A stretch of 64,000 nt of DNA from Arion vulgaris (GCA_020796225.1 CM036762.1:51632407-51696406), one strand, 5' to 3'. Numbered from the stretch's first letter, positions 8,077 through 19,554 are shown. Notes: generated by a model from the sequence alone, not told the origin. Numbers and translations: made by a program.

Positions 8077-11000
8077 ACTGAAACTGAAGGTCTCTATATT
8101 TTTGCCCATGCAACGTGCTAAGAGAGAGCCGCTGTAGCGTAGTTGTTAGTGAACTCGCTTCGCAAGGCTGGTGGTCTGGGTTCAGCTCCTGCAATGTGCG
8201 TGGAATTTTTCCCGACCGCGACGGCTTCAGGTCGACCCAGCCTCAACTGGGTACCAGACATGCTCTGGGAAAGTAAAGGCGGCCGGCGTGATGCTGACCA
8301 CATCACCCATCGTGTGCCGACGGTCAATGAAAATACAGGCCTAACACTGTATTGACCTATATACCACGAGGTATGAAAGGGTTCCTTTACTTTTTTTACT
8401 TTTAACGTGCTAAGAGGGAGTTCAAGAAACTGAAGGTCTCTATATTTTAGCCCATGCAACGTGCTAAGAGGGAGTTCAAGAAACTGAAGGTCTCTATATT
8501 TTAGCCCATGCAACGTGCTAAGAGGGAGTTCAAGAAACTGAAGGTCTCTATATTTTAGCCCATGCAACGTGCTAAGAGGGAGTTCAAGAAACTGAAGGTC
8601 TCTATATTTTAACCCATGCAACGTGCTAAGAGGGAGTTCAAGAAACTGAAGGTCTCTATATTTTAGCCCATGCAACGTGCTAAGAGGGAGTTCAAGAAAC
8701 TGAAGGTCTCTATATTTTAACCCATGCAACGTGCTAAGAGGGAGTTCAAGAAACTGAAGGTCTCTATATTTTAGCCCATGCAACGTGCTAAGAGGGAGTT
8801 CAAGAAACTGAAGGTCTCTATATTTTAGCCCATGCAACGTGCTAAGAGGGAGTTCAAGAAACTGAAGGTCTCTATATTTTAGCCCATGCAACGTGCTAAG
8901 AGGGAGTTCAAGAAACTGAAGGTCTCTATATTTTAGCCCATGCAACGTGCTAAGAGGGAGTTCAAGAAACTGAAGGTCTCTATATTTTAGCCCATGCAAC
9001 GTGCTAAGAGGGAGTTCAAGAAACTGAAGGTCTCTATATTTTAGCCCATGCAACGTGCTAAGAGGGAGTTCAAGAAACTGAAGGTCTCTATATTTTAGCC
9101 CATGCAACGTGCTAAGAGGGAGTTCAAGAAACTGAAGGTCTCTATATTTTAGCCCATGCAACGTGCTAAGAGGGAGTTCAAGAAACTGAAGGTCTCTATA
9201 TTTTAGCCCATGCAACGTGCTAAGAGGGAGTTCAAGAAACCGAAGGTCTCTATATTTTAGCCCATGCAACGTGCTAAGAGGGAGTTCAAGAAACTGAAGG
9301 TCTCTATATTTTAGCCCATGCAGCGTGCTAAGAGGAGTTCAAGAAACTGAAGGTCTCTATATTTTAGCCCATGCAACGTGCTAAGAGGGAGTTCAAGAAA
9401 CTGAAGGTCTCTATATTTTAGCCCATGCAACGTGCTAAGAGGGAGTTCAAGAAACTGAAGGTCTCTATATTTTAGCCCATGCAACGTGCTAAGAGGGAGT
9501 TCAAGAAACTGAAGGTCTCTATATTTTAGCCCATGCAACGTGCTAAGAGGGAGTTCAAGAAACTGAAGGTCTCTATATTTTAGCCCATGCAACGTGCTAA
9601 GAGGGAGTTCAAGAAACTGAAGGTCTCTATATTTTAGCCCATGCAACGTGCTAAGAGGGAGTTCAAGAAACTGAAGGTCTCTATATTTTAGCCCATGCAA
9701 CGTGCTAAGAGGGAGTTCAAGAAACCGAAGGTCTCTATATTTTAGCCCATGCAACGTGCTAAGAGGGAGTTCAAGAAACTGAAGGTCTCTATATTTTAGC
9801 CCATGCAACGTGCTAAGAGGGAGTTCAAGAAACTGAAGGTCTCTATATTTTAACCCATGCAACGTGCTAAGAGGGAGTTCAAGAAACTGAAGGTCTCTAT
9901 ATTTTAGCCCATGCAACGTGCTAAGAGGGAGTTCAAGAAACTGAAGGTCTCTATATTTTAGCCCATGCAACGTGCTAAGAGGGAGTTCAAGAAACTGAAG
10001 GTCTCTATATTTTAGCCCATGCAACGTGCTAAGAGGGAGTTCAAGAAACTGAAGGTCTCTATATTTTAGCCCATGCAACGTGCTAAGAGGGAGTTCAAGA
10101 AACTGAAGGTCTCTATATTTTAGCCCATGCAACGTGCTAAGAGGGAGTTCAAGAAACTGAAGGTCTCTATATTTTAGCCCATGCAACGTGCTAAGAGAGA
10201 GTTCAAGAAACTGAAGGTCTCTATATTTTAGCCCATGCAACGTGCTAAGAGGGAGTTCAAGAAACTGAAGGTCTCTATATTTTAGCCCATGCAACGTGCT
10301 AAGAGGGAGTTCAAGAAACTGAAGGTCTCTATATTTTAGCCCATGCAACGTGCTAAGAGGGAGTTCAAGAAACTGAAGGTCTCTATATTTTAGCCCATGC
10401 AACGTGCTAAGAGGGAGTTCAAGAAACTGAAGGTCTCTATATTTTAGCCCATGCAACGTGCTAAGAGGGAGTTCAAGAAACTGAAGGTCTCTATATTTTA
10501 ACCCATGCAACGTGCTAAGAGGGAGTTCAAGAAACTGAAGGTCTCTATATTTTAGCCCATGCAACGTGCTAAGAGGGAGTTCAAGAAACTGAAGGTCTCT
10601 ATATTTTAGCCCATGCAACGTGCTAAGAGGGAGTTCAAGAAACTGAAGGTCTCTATATTTTAACCCATGCAACGTGCTAAGAGGGAGTTCAAGAAACTGA
10701 AGGTCTCTATATTTTAGCCCATGCAACGTGCTAAGAGGGAGTTCAAGAAACTGAAGGTCTCTATATTTTAACCCATGCAACGTGCTAAGAGGGAGTTCAA
10801 GAAACTGAAGGTCTCTATATTTTAACCCATGCAACGTGCTAAGAGGGAGTTCAAGAAACTGAAGGTCTCTATATTTTAGCCCATGCAACGTGCTAAGAGG
10901 GAGTTCAAGAAACTGAAGGTCTCTATATTTTAACCCATGCAACGTGCTAAGAGGGAGTTCAAGAAACTGAAGGTCTCTATATTTTAACCCATGCAACGTG

Positions 11001-14000
11001 CTAAGAGGGAGTTCAAGAAACTGAAGGTCTCTATATTTTAACCCATGCAACGTGCTAAGAGGGAGTTCAAGAAACTGAAGGTCTCTATATTTTAGCCCAT
11101 GCAACGTGCTAAGAGGGAGTTCAAGAAACTGAAGGTCTCTATATTTTAACCCATGCAACGTGCTAAGAGGGAGTTCAAGAAACTGAAGGTCTCTATATTT
11201 TAGCCCATGCAACGTGCTAAGAGGGAGTTCAAGAAACTGAAGGTCTCTATATTTTAACCCATGCAACGTGCTAAGAGGGAGTTCAAGAAACTGAAGGTCT
11301 CTATATTTTAACCCATGCAACGTGCTAAGAGGGAGTTCAAGAAACTGAAGGTCTCTATATTTTAGCCCATGCAACGTGCTAAGAGGGAGTTCAAGAAACT
11401 GAAGGTCTCTATATTTTAGCCCATGCAACGTGCTAAGAGGGAGTTCAAGAAACTGAAGGTCTCTATATTTTAGCCCATGCAACGTGCTAAGAGGGAGTTC
11501 AAGAAACTGAAGGTCTCTATATTTTAGCCCATGCAACGTGCTAAGAGGGAGTTCAAGAAACTGAAGGTCTCTATATTTTAGCCCATGCAACGTGCTAAGA
11601 GGGAGTTCAAGAAACTGAAGGTCTCTATATTTTAGCCCATGCAACGTGCTAAGAGGGAGTTCAAGAAACTGAAGGTCTCTATATTTTAGCCCATGCAACG
11701 TGCTAAGAGGGAGTTCAAGAAACTGAAGGTCTCTATATTTTAACCCATGCAACGTGCTAAGAGGGAGTTCAAGAAACTGAAGGTCTCTATATTTTAGCCC
11801 ATGCAACGTGCTAAGAGGGAGTTCAAGAAACTGAAGGTCTCTATATTTTAGCCCATGCAACGTGCTAAGAGGGAGTTCAAGAAACTGAAGGTCTCTATAT
11901 TTTAGCCCATGCAACGTGCTAAGAGGGAGTTCAAGAAACTGAAGGTCTCTATATTTTAACCCATGCAACGTGCTAAGAGGGAGTTCAAGAAACTGAAGGT
12001 CTCTATATTTTAGCCCATGCAACGTGCTAAGAGGGAGTTCAAGAAACTGAAGGTCTCTATATTTTAGCCCATGCAACGTGCTAAGAGGGAGTTCAAGAAA
12101 CTGAAGGTCTCTATATTTTAACCCATGCAACGTGCTAAGAGGGAGTTCAAGAAACTGAAGGTCTCTATATTTTAGCCCATGCAACGTGCTAAGAGGGAGT
12201 TCAAGAAACTGAAGGTCTCTATATTTTAACCCATGCAACGTGCTAAGAGGGAGTTCAAGAAACTGAAGGTCTCTATATTTTAACCCATGCAACGTGCTAA
12301 GAGGGAGTTCAAGAAACTGAAGGTCTCTATATTTTAACCCATGCAACGTGCTAAGAGGGAGTTCAAGAAACTGAAGGTCTCTATATTTTAGCCCATGCAA
12401 CGTGCTAAGAGGGAGTTCAAGAAACTGAAGGTCTCTATATTTTAACCCATGCAACGTGCTAAGAGGGAGTTCAAGAAACTGAAGGTCTCTATATTTTAAC
12501 CCATGCAACGTGCTAAGAGGGAGTTCAAGAAACTGAAGGTCTCTATATTTTAACCCATGCAACGTGCTAAGAGGGAGTTCAAGAAACTGAAGGTCTCTAT
12601 ATTTTAGCCCATGCAACGTGCTAAGAGGGAGTTCAAGAAACTGAAGGTCTCTATATTTTAGCCCATGCAACGTGCTAAGAGGGAGTTCAAGAAACTGAAG
12701 GTCTCTATATTTTAACCCATGCAACGTGCTAAGAGGGAGTTCAAGAAACTGAAGGTCTCTATATTTTAGCCCATGCAACGTGCTAAGAGGGAGTTCAAGA
12801 AACTGAAGGTCTCTATATTTTAGCCCATGCAACGTGCTAAGAGGGAGTTCAAGAAACTGAAGGTCTCTATATTTTAACCCATGCAACGTGCTAAGAGGGA
12901 GTTCAAGAAACTGAAGGTCTCTATATTTTAGCCCATGCAACGTGCTAAGAGGGAGTTCAAGAAACTGAAGGTCTCTATATTTTAACCCATGCAACGTGCT
13001 AAGAGGGAGTTCAAGAAACTGAAGGTCTCTATATTTTAACCCATGCAACGTGCTAAGAGGGAGTTCAAGAAACTGAAGGTCTCTATATTTTAGCCCATGC
13101 AACGTGCTAAGAGGGAGTTCAAGAAACTGAAGGTCTCTATATTTTAACCCATGCAACGTGCTAAGAGGGAGTTCAAGAAACTGAAGGTCTCTATATTTTA
13201 ACCCATGCAACGTGCTAAGAGGGAGTTCAAGAAACTGAAGGTCTCTATATTTTAGCCCATGCAACGTGCTAAGAGAGAGTTCAAGAAACTGAAGGTCTCT
13301 ATATTTTAGCCCATGCAACGTGCTAAGAGAGAGTTCAAGAAACTGAAGGTCTCTATATTTTAGCCCATGCAACGTGCTAAGAGGGAGTTCAAGAAACTGA
13401 AGGTCTCTATATTTTAGCCCATGCAACGTGCTAAGAGAGAGTTCAAGAAACTGAAGGTCTCTATATTTTAGCCCATGCAACGTGCTAAGAGGGAGTTCAA
13501 GAAACTGAAGGTCTCTATATTTTAGCCCATGCAACGTGCTAAGAGGGAGTTCAAGAAACTGAAGGTCTCTATATTTTTGCCCATGCAACGTGCTAAGAGG
13601 GAGTTCAAGAAACTGAAGGTCTCTATATTTTAGCCCATGCAACGTGCTAAGAGGGAGTTCAAGAAACTGAAGGTCTCTATATTTTAGCCCATGCAACGTG
13701 CTAAGAGGGAGTTCAAGAAACTGAAGGTCTCTATATTTTAGCCCATGCAACGTGCTAAGAGGGAGTTCAAGAAACTGAAGGTCTCTATATTTTAGCCCAT
13801 GCAACGTGCTAAGAGGGAGTTCAAGAAACTGAAGGTCTCTATATTTTAGCCCATGCAACGTGCTAAGAGGGAGTTCAAGAAACTGAAGGTCTCTATATTT
13901 TAGCCCATGCAACGTGCTAAGAGGGAGTTCAAGAAACTGAAGGTCTCTATATTTTAGCCCATGCAACGTGCTAAGAGGGAGTTCAAGAAACTGAAGGTCT

Positions 14001-14031
14001 CTATATTTTAGCTCCTGCAACGTGCTAAGAG
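8077..14031. repeat. 54-bp satellite array
   Basis: The main array runs from 8404 to 14018 in head-to-tail 54-bp monomers. The length, 5615 bp, equals 104 monomers less one base. The missing base is at about 9334, where gagggag reads gaggag. One further monomer, interrupted by a SINE, lies at 8077-8124. Monomers are nearly identical. The commonest variant is ttttagccc against ttttaaccc, with the A form frequent between about 10500 and 13200 and absent after 13260. Rarer variants are gagggag/gagagag, aaactga/aaaccga and ttttagccc/tttttgccc. Such homogeneity points to recent amplification or ongoing homogenisation. Confidence 0.95.
8125..8403 (+). mobile_element. tRNA-derived SINE (family A) inserted in the satellite
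   Basis: The head agccgctgtagcgtagttgt with ggtctgggttcagctcctgc resembles a tRNA-like promoter region (B-box-like ggttcagctcc). It is followed by a body with catcacccatcgtgtgccga and an end at gggttcctttactttttt. It sits between two copies of aacgtgctaagag (8112-8124 and 8404-8416), a 13-bp target duplication made of satellite sequence. Reverse, truncated copies lie at 24088-24230 and 24300-24415. Confidence 0.85.
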
Positions 14032-14101
14032 AGAGCCGCTGTAGCGTAGTTGTTAGTGAACTCGCTTCGCAAGGCTGGTGGTCTGGGTTCAGCTCCTGCA
14101 A
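9311..14101 (-). other. Open frame through the satellite: 18-residue repeat, probably not a gene
   Basis: Because 54 is divisible by three and one - strand frame of the monomer lacks stops, a 1596-codon ORF crosses most of the array. It repeats HGLKYRDLQFLELPLSTL. The first residues (MQELNPDHQP) come from the antisense of the truncated SINE head at 14032-14098. The frequent A/G variant changes CTA to TTA (both Leu), so it is silent, but other variants change Pro to Ser, Gln to Arg and Leu to Gln. The single-base deletion at about 9334 ends the frame. I see no splice sites, conserved domain or independent sign of translation. Most likely it is a fortuitous frame in a satellite. Confidence 0.6.
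14032..14098 (+). mobile_element. SINE A head at the right end of the satellite
   Basis: Only the tRNA-like head is present, from agagccgctgtagcg to cagctcctgc. It is flanked by aacgtgctaagag on both sides (14019-14031 and 14099-14111). The last satellite monomer before it reads gctcctgcaacg instead of gcccatgcaacg, which is the SINE-satellite junction sequence. Confidence 0.8.
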
Positions 14102-14111
14102 CGTGCTAAGA

Positions 14112-14318
14112 GGGAGTTCAAGAAACTTATTTTAGATTGGCTAAGACATGATAACATGAAAAGACACACCAAGGCACGAGATGGCAACACTATCCTTGGA
14201 ATCTCATATAACAACTGTAGACGACATTTTCTCGGTTGAAAGAAGTCTTGCTAGTTACCAACGTTATTGTCATGATTTATAGTTTTTCACTCTTAAGAGT
14301 ACATCTTACACGCAGTCT
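14112..14318. other. Spacer, nothing recognised
   Basis: A satellite fragment (gggagttcaagaaact) ends at about 14127. The rest shows no recognisable feature. Confidence 0.5.
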
Positions 14319-14583
14319 TCTTCTTCTTCTTCTTCTAACTCTCCATATCGACCACTTGTTAAACCAACTCTTTATGATTTGTATGTGATCTGAGCCTAAA
14401 AGCGACTGTACGGTGTGCCAGTATGCGTCTACACGTAGACTAGCACATCCGATTTCTGCAAAGCTGTTTATTTACTAGGGTAGCTATCCTAGGTCCCAAC
14501 CTCAGTCGCCTCTTACGACATGTCGTGTAGCTTGTAATGTTTCTATTTTTGCTCTCTTTGAGCCTCGGAAACACACGGGAGAC
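14319..14583 (+). mobile_element. SINE-like repeat, family B
   Basis: Full-length copy from the (CTT)n run to cacacgggag, with the internal ctgagcctaaaagcgac and gtcgcctcttacgacatg blocks. Confidence 0.75.
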
Positions 14584-14644
14584 CAAAATCGACTGCAAAG
14601 ATCGAAATATGTCAACCAACCAATAATAATAAATATTTTCGTTC

Positions 14645-15115
14645 GTTCTCGAGGGCCGATATCTTGGCTAAGGACGACAGTGCCAATAAGAATTCACCAA
14701 CCACTGTCTTTTCAAGGGATCAAAACCCGCATACAGAGAAAATCTGACGTAGACTGGAAGATAAACACTGGGTATGATTATGAAAAGGATTTCATGAAAG
14801 ACCTAAGCAGAACAGACCATGTCATTATATTTCGCATACTTACCAGTTACTGCAGACTCAACAAACACTAACTTAGACTAGGAATAAGTCAAACAGCTCC
14901 CTGTCAACGTCAGCAGACGGAACAGACACCGGATAGCATGTCCTGCAAGATTGTCCTTTCCTGTATGAGCTGAAAAGGAACATGGGGCCACACCCTCTCG
15001 ACCTAAAAGTTAAGCTATTGGGGAACCTGACAGACCCGAATCTGACTGGCCAGTTTGTGGTCCACAGTAAACTCAGCGCATGATCAGAGATTTCTGAAGG
15101 AGAAGATGTTCTTTC
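14645..15115 (+). pseudogene. LINE fragment, RNase H C-terminus and zinc-knuckle tail (family 5)
   Basis: Translation in changing frames gives RADILAKDDSANKNSP (end of RNase H), a TDHVIIFRILTSYCRLNKH-type segment, and HVLQDCPFLYELK with a Cys/His knuckle. The end, FVVHSKLSA, is characteristic of the C-terminus of RNase H-bearing non-LTR elements. At least three frame breaks are visible. It is a 3'-end relic. Confidence 0.7.
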
Positions 15116-15177
15116 TTGATCATATATCTTCACCAAACATATCCTTTTTACTATCTTATGCTATCTATAATGTGAAC

Positions 15178-15395
15178 GTCTGTAGCTCAAGCGGTAGTGA
15201 GCTCGATCATAAACCCAAGCGTACCTGGTTCAAACCCCACAGTGGGCAAGTTTGGAAGCAAATTTATTTTCCGTGGGATTTTTACAATAGGTAAAACTAT
15301 ACCTCACCGTTCAGAAAGCAATGGCAGACCTCTGAACGAATAAGTGGTGCTAAGAAAATCAGCGACTCGTTTAATGTGGTAATTTTTCCTGCTAT
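15178..15395 (+). mobile_element. tRNA-derived SINE, family E (most complete copy)
   Basis: The tRNA-like head reads tctgtagctcaagcggtagt with an A-box-like start and ggttcaaacccc as the B box. The body then runs through accgttcagaaagcaatggc and the tail through gaaaatcagcgactcg. The missing start of other family members can be judged against this copy. Confidence 0.8.
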
Positions 15396-15416
15396 CTATC
15401 CAGTTATATTCCTATG

Positions 15417-15479
<63 letters not shown>

Positions 15480-15863
15480 ACTTTGTGTTCGGTTTGACAC
15501 ATAGGGCTTCCACAAAATATTTCCATTGTTGCCCTTTGCGTCTTTCTAATAATTGTTTCCTATGTCAGGCAACAATCTAGCAACTCTCTTTCCTCCTTTC
15601 TTCTCCTTGTTTCCTTTGTTCAGTGTGTTCCCCAGTCCGATGTCTATCGGAGAGCTGCCCTAGACAATGCACTTACTGGCATACGACATATATACAAATT
15701 CCAACTCCATCCTCGTCTTGTAATGATGGTCTCCAGTCTGTTCGTTTTCAAATCTCTTCATTTTCTTTTGTATGTGGATAGAAAATTGTCAGGATTCTTC
15801 TTACACATTTATTTTAAAATGTCTCCACTTGTGTATGATGTTATTGCTTGAGATGATTATGCT
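15396..15863. other. Spacer with (TA)n microsatellite
   Basis: A TA dinucleotide run of about 58 bp lies at 15420-15477. The remainder shows no coding pattern. Confidence 0.7.
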
Positions 15864-16017
15864 CAGTGGAGGCTCGTGGTCATTTTTCTTGGTGGGGATA
15901 GACACACATTTTCGGAAAAATCATGGCTTTTATTTAGTATTTACTATTCCGGGAAGTTATTCCCCTTCGATTATTATGGGGCCGGGCCCCACTGCCCTTA
16001 ATGACGAGCCGCCCCTG
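15864..16017 (+). mobile_element. hAT-type MITE copy 1
   Basis: The terminal repeats are cagtggaggctcgt and acgagccgcccctg. It is flanked by attatgct (15856-15863) and attatact (16018-16025), an 8-bp target duplication with one change. 154 bp, non-coding. Confidence 0.85.
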
Positions 16018-16036
16018 ATTATACTATTATATTTAG

Positions 16037-16135
16037 CTTTTCACCCGTGTGTTGACGGGGCCCGCAAGAGAAGCAAAGAATTGTAACACTGCGCCCTACA
16101 AGGCATGCCGTAGGAGGCGAGTAAGGTGTATTCTA
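16037..16135 (-). mobile_element. SINE-like repeat, family B (truncated)
   Basis: Contains cacccgtgtgttgacggggc and the caaggcatgccgtaggaggcg block of family B in reverse; the rest of the element is missing. Confidence 0.6.
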
Positions 16136-16808
16136 AGGTAAAATTACACAGTGTAAGTGAAATTTTTCCGACCTTAACAGCTTTGAATTGATCCAAATTC
16201 AATTGGAAACCAGCAAAGCACTGGGAAGTAGATATGACCCATTGTGCGATCAATGCAAAAAACAGACTTAACACACCTATATTCCCTAATATACCTCAGG
16301 GTATGAAATATGGTGCTCTCTTTTTCATTTCCTGAACTTTTATTTCGCATTTCTACTTTAATCTGGCATTTAAACGATAAATTTAAAGCTTCATTTAGTT
16401 ATATCTAAAGCTATTGTCATTGTTTTTTTATAATTAAGCTTGGCTTTGGACATGTCTGGAAAGATTATCTTCATAAATACATTGAATCTTAGAGAGCTAG
16501 AGAGAGAAAAATGGTGCATTTGTGCTGTGTATTAATGGGTCTTGCACAAGTGAACAATGAGAATGGAAATAGACTGGCTTGTGTGTGCTTGTGTCTATAG
16601 ATCTGTCTGTACGTGTGCACGTGTGCGCCTGCATGTGTGTGTATATGTGTGTGTGTGTGAGTAAGTGTGTATGTGAGTAAGTGTGTGTTTTAATAAAGGT
16701 AAAAATGATAGCATGATTACATTGTGTGTGTGTTTCTCTGCGATGGACAATACAAATATGATTCATAATGACATTCGCCGTGTATGTGTGTCTATCTGCA
16801 GTGCTTAT
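16136..16808. other. Spacer with GT-rich microsatellite
   Basis: 16140-16320 holds a degraded SINE A-like body: ttttccgaccttaacagctt resembles the SINE A phrase at 8210. 16590-16735 is rich in GTGTGT repeats. No gene was seen. Confidence 0.5.
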
Positions 16809-16921
16809 TCGTCTTCTTCAAGCGTTCCATATCGACCACTTGTTAAATCACTTTTTGTGATATGAATGTGATCCGAGCCTAAGAGCGAGTGTACATTGTG
16901 CCAGTTATGCGTCTGCAAGTA
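16809..16921 (+). mobile_element. SINE-like repeat, family B (5' half only)
   Basis: Matches the first 110 bp of family B, then stops at gcgtctgcaagtag. Confidence 0.65.
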
Positions 16922-16945
16922 GTGTGCAGGTGGTAGGAGTGCCAA

Positions 16946-17213
16946 TTCTACTTCTTCCTCTTTTCTTTGCGTTCGTTCTTTACGACCAATTTGAACCACT
17001 CTTTGTGATATGTTTGATCTTTGCCACGAACGTGTATACGTTGCACATTGGTTTGGTAGGCCCATAAGCGCATAGACTTCTACACGTTTAGGACACGTGC
17101 ATCCGATTTCAGCCACACCTCCTTAGCCGCCTCTTACGACATGCGTGGCAGGTAACAGTGGTTCTGTTCTTTACACCACAAATGTGGGCCCCGTTAACCA
17201 CTCGTGCGGGAGT
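16946..17213 (+). mobile_element. SINE-like repeat, family C
   Basis: Begins cttcctcttttctttgcgtt cgttctttacgaccaattt, has the block tgatctttgccacgaacgtg, and ends at gggccccgttaaccactcgt. Its 3' half shares the phrase gcctcttacgacatgc with family B. Other copies: 19932-20066 (-), 35706-35872 (+) and 42479-42724 (+). Confidence 0.75.
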
Positions 17214-17449
17214 GGCAATTCATTTCTTCAGTCTAGAAGAACGTCGAGTACGAGATTCAAACCTCAACCCCTTACATCCGAGTCAATGTGTGAACGCTTA
17301 CACGTTATGTTAATCTGTCTCACAGTGAACAATTAAATGAACAAATGAATGAATGCGTGAGAAAGAGATCAAGAGAGAAAGAAAGAAAGAGAGAGAGAGA
17401 AAAAAAACAACCAGAAAGGAAAAGCGTGATTTGGCATTGTTTACTTCCG
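17214..17449. other. Spacer with purine-rich tract
   Basis: A GA/AG-rich tract spans about 17355-17410. Nothing else is recognised. Confidence 0.5.
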
Positions 17450-17708
17450 AACTTCTTCTTTGAACACTCCATATCAACCACTTGTTAAACCACTCTGTGT
17501 GATTTGTATGTGATCTGAGCATAAAAGCGATTGTACATTGTGCTAGTTATACGTCTACACGTAGGCTAACACATCCGATTTCTGCGATGCTTTTTATTTA
17601 CTAGGGTAACTTCCTAATCCCTACCTTTGTCGCCTCTTACGACATGCTTTGCAGGTCGCAGTTTTACTATTCTTTACTCCCCTTACGAGCCCCGGCTAAA
17701 CACGGGCG
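17450..17708 (+). mobile_element. SINE-like repeat, family B
   Basis: Full-length copy from acttcttctttgaacactcc to cggctaaacacgggc. Confidence 0.75.
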
Positions 17709-17721
17709 ACTTCTGAACAAA

Positions 17722-17868
17722 ACATGGTTGCAGGTATATGTATGAGATCAAAATAATGACTAACACTAAAACATGGTTGCAGGTATATGTAGGAGATCAA
17801 AATAATGGATAACACTAAAATATGGTTGTAGGTATATGTAGGAGATCAAAATAATAACTAACACTAAA
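17722..17868 (+). repeat. Tandem repeat, 49 bp x 3
   Basis: Three copies of a 49-bp unit containing ggttgcaggtatatgtagga, with two to four differences between copies. Confidence 0.85.
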
Positions 17869-18079
17869 AAGGCAGACGTGTTTTTTGGTAGAACATTGTT
17901 GTCGTTTAGCGCTATCTTCTTCTTCTCTCCTCCCCATTGAAACATAAGGTATCAACAACTTTTCTTCAACTAGATCTGTCTTGAGCAGGCTCGCTTAGTT
18001 CATTCCATGTCATTTCCGTCTCTTTTGTTGATATGTCTTCAGTTCGTCTCCATGTCTCTTTAGATTTCCCCTCATCATC

Positions 18080-18490
18080 ATCAGGTACCGTGCCAGCTGG
18101 CGTAATCGATCATGGATCTCCACAAATCTCTGTCTCTGGTGTTTGATATCATCTCAGATGTTGACGCTCTTCCGTGCCATGACGTCAGGCTATCCACAAT
18201 TTTCTTCCTCTGTCTCGTCTCCCCTCAATTTGACCAGTTGTTACAATGTGTTCTAAACCACCCTTTCTCATCACATGCCCGAAAAATGATGACTGCCTCT
18301 TTCTTATATTGATGATAAGCTTTCTCTGTGTCTTGACCTCATTCAGCACCTCCACATTAGTCATTTTAGCAGTCCATGAGATTCTCATCATTCTTCTGTA
18401 AAACCACATATATGTGGCCCTCAGAAGTTTTTCGATCTGTTTGTTTATTGTCCATGACTCGCATAATGTATTGTATTGGTTCTATGTAGC
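18080..18490 (-). pseudogene. LINE fragment, RT C-terminal end (family 3)
   Basis: The - strand translation gives MWFYRRMMRISWTAKMTNVE, SSFFGHVMRKGGLEHIVTTG and an Arg-rich stretch. After a frame break it gives a SLTSWHGRASTSEM-type end. This is the same family as the long element at 32793-35565, whose C-terminal segment reads MWFYRRMLRISWTAKKTNVE. Confidence 0.75.
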
Positions 18491-18831
18491 ACTTTATAAC
18501 TCTCATTCTGATATCAATTGATAATTACTTGTTGCATATAATGCTTCTTATTTAGATCTGACCTACACCTCTTGTTTTCTGGAAACAATTTCAGAGCCAC
18601 ATGGGGGTGTCTGGTACTCTGCATTCTTAATGTATGTCTCAGCCACTTCCATCACTTCTTTTTCATTTCTTCGATGATATTTCTGATGCCTGTGGGTCGA
18701 GTCATATTAATATTAAATATTTTTTAATCCCAAAGATTTCGGGGAATATCTTTCTTCTAGTTCTTACAAAATATTTCTTATTTTTAAGAAAACCGCTTGA
18801 TACGTATTTATGTTTTTTGGTAGTTTTTTTC
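18491..18831. other. AT-rich spacer, nothing recognised
   Basis: No repeat match within the window or coding pattern was noticed. Confidence 0.5.
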
Positions 18832-19012
18832 GATCCAGAAGCAATTGAGCTTTCAGCTCTTTGGTTCGGCGCCATGGACATCGTAACCCTTCGGCTCGGC
18901 GCTATGGACATCGTAAAGCTGTGACTTTTTCTGCCAGCCCGCGGAATTGAACCCGCACACACAAAGCACCGTCGTCCAACGCGCTACGAACACGCTGGGC
19001 AGGCGGGCGATA
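18832..19012 (-). mobile_element. tRNA-derived SINE, family D
   Basis: In reverse it reads gcctgcccagcgtgttcgta, gcgcgttggacgacgg, a gggttcaattccgcggg B-box-like segment, and a tail of ggcgccgagccgaa phrases ending ttctggatcgaa. The block tttggttcggcgccatggac is duplicated in the tail. Other copies: 20774-20985, 27305-27512 and 41207-41406 on +. Confidence 0.8.
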
Positions 19013-19554
19013 TCTATGTTAAATAACAAGTAAACGTATGCTTTAATCCGGATCCATTTATAAACTCCCATAAATTCGATCTAAATTAATTAAATGCATT
19101 CGAAATCAGTCGGGATTCGTGTGGTTTTTTTTAATCGAAGTGCATTAAATACTAAAAACTGATTGATAAGTTAATGGGACTAAAAATCATTGCTCTTTAG
19201 TGAATGACCACATGTGCTTCGAGCACTGTCTGACACGGGAAGATCTTAACATCACTCAAGGCATCCAACAAAACGCGAGACACATACAGATAACCACAAG
19301 ACTGTGCTACAACCGGATAGCAGTGTGCAACAAACGCAGAAGAGGAATACATTTTCTGATTTTGCAAACAAACATACATCAGTTGATTCTTTTTTTTTTT
19401 TTTTATGACACGAACAAGAAATTCAAATAAAGTGTAGAAAATAATATTTTGTATGTTTTTTTTACAAAAATATAGTTTGAAAAACATAAGATTGTTAATA
19501 TTTGTGTATCTATTTCTATATCTAAGTAGACAACAAACGACATGAGTGCCTAGA
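19013..19554. other. Unrecognised stretch with a short open frame
   Basis: On + at 19200-19430 a 76-codon frame includes EHCLTREDLNITQGI and CYNRIAVCNKRRRG. The composition looks partly protein-like but no family is recognised; it could be a mobile-element tail. A T-run follows at 19388-19404. Confidence 0.3.

Noticed and set aside
8118..9269. 383-codon antisense frame over the left part of the satellite
   Set aside because: It is the same 18-residue satellite frame running into the antisense of the inserted SINE. There is no independent sign of a gene.
8404..14018. CRISPR-like array of regular repeats
   Set aside because: The whole 54-bp unit is repeated with no variable spacers, in a eukaryotic context without cas-like genes. 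It is a satellite.
15178..15250. Functional tRNA gene
   Set aside because: A- and B-box-like sequences exist, but no clean cloverleaf with acceptor pairing was found and the body continues as a SINE. The same applies to the heads at 8125, 18980, 20774, 27305, 41207, 48610, 52412 and 55888.
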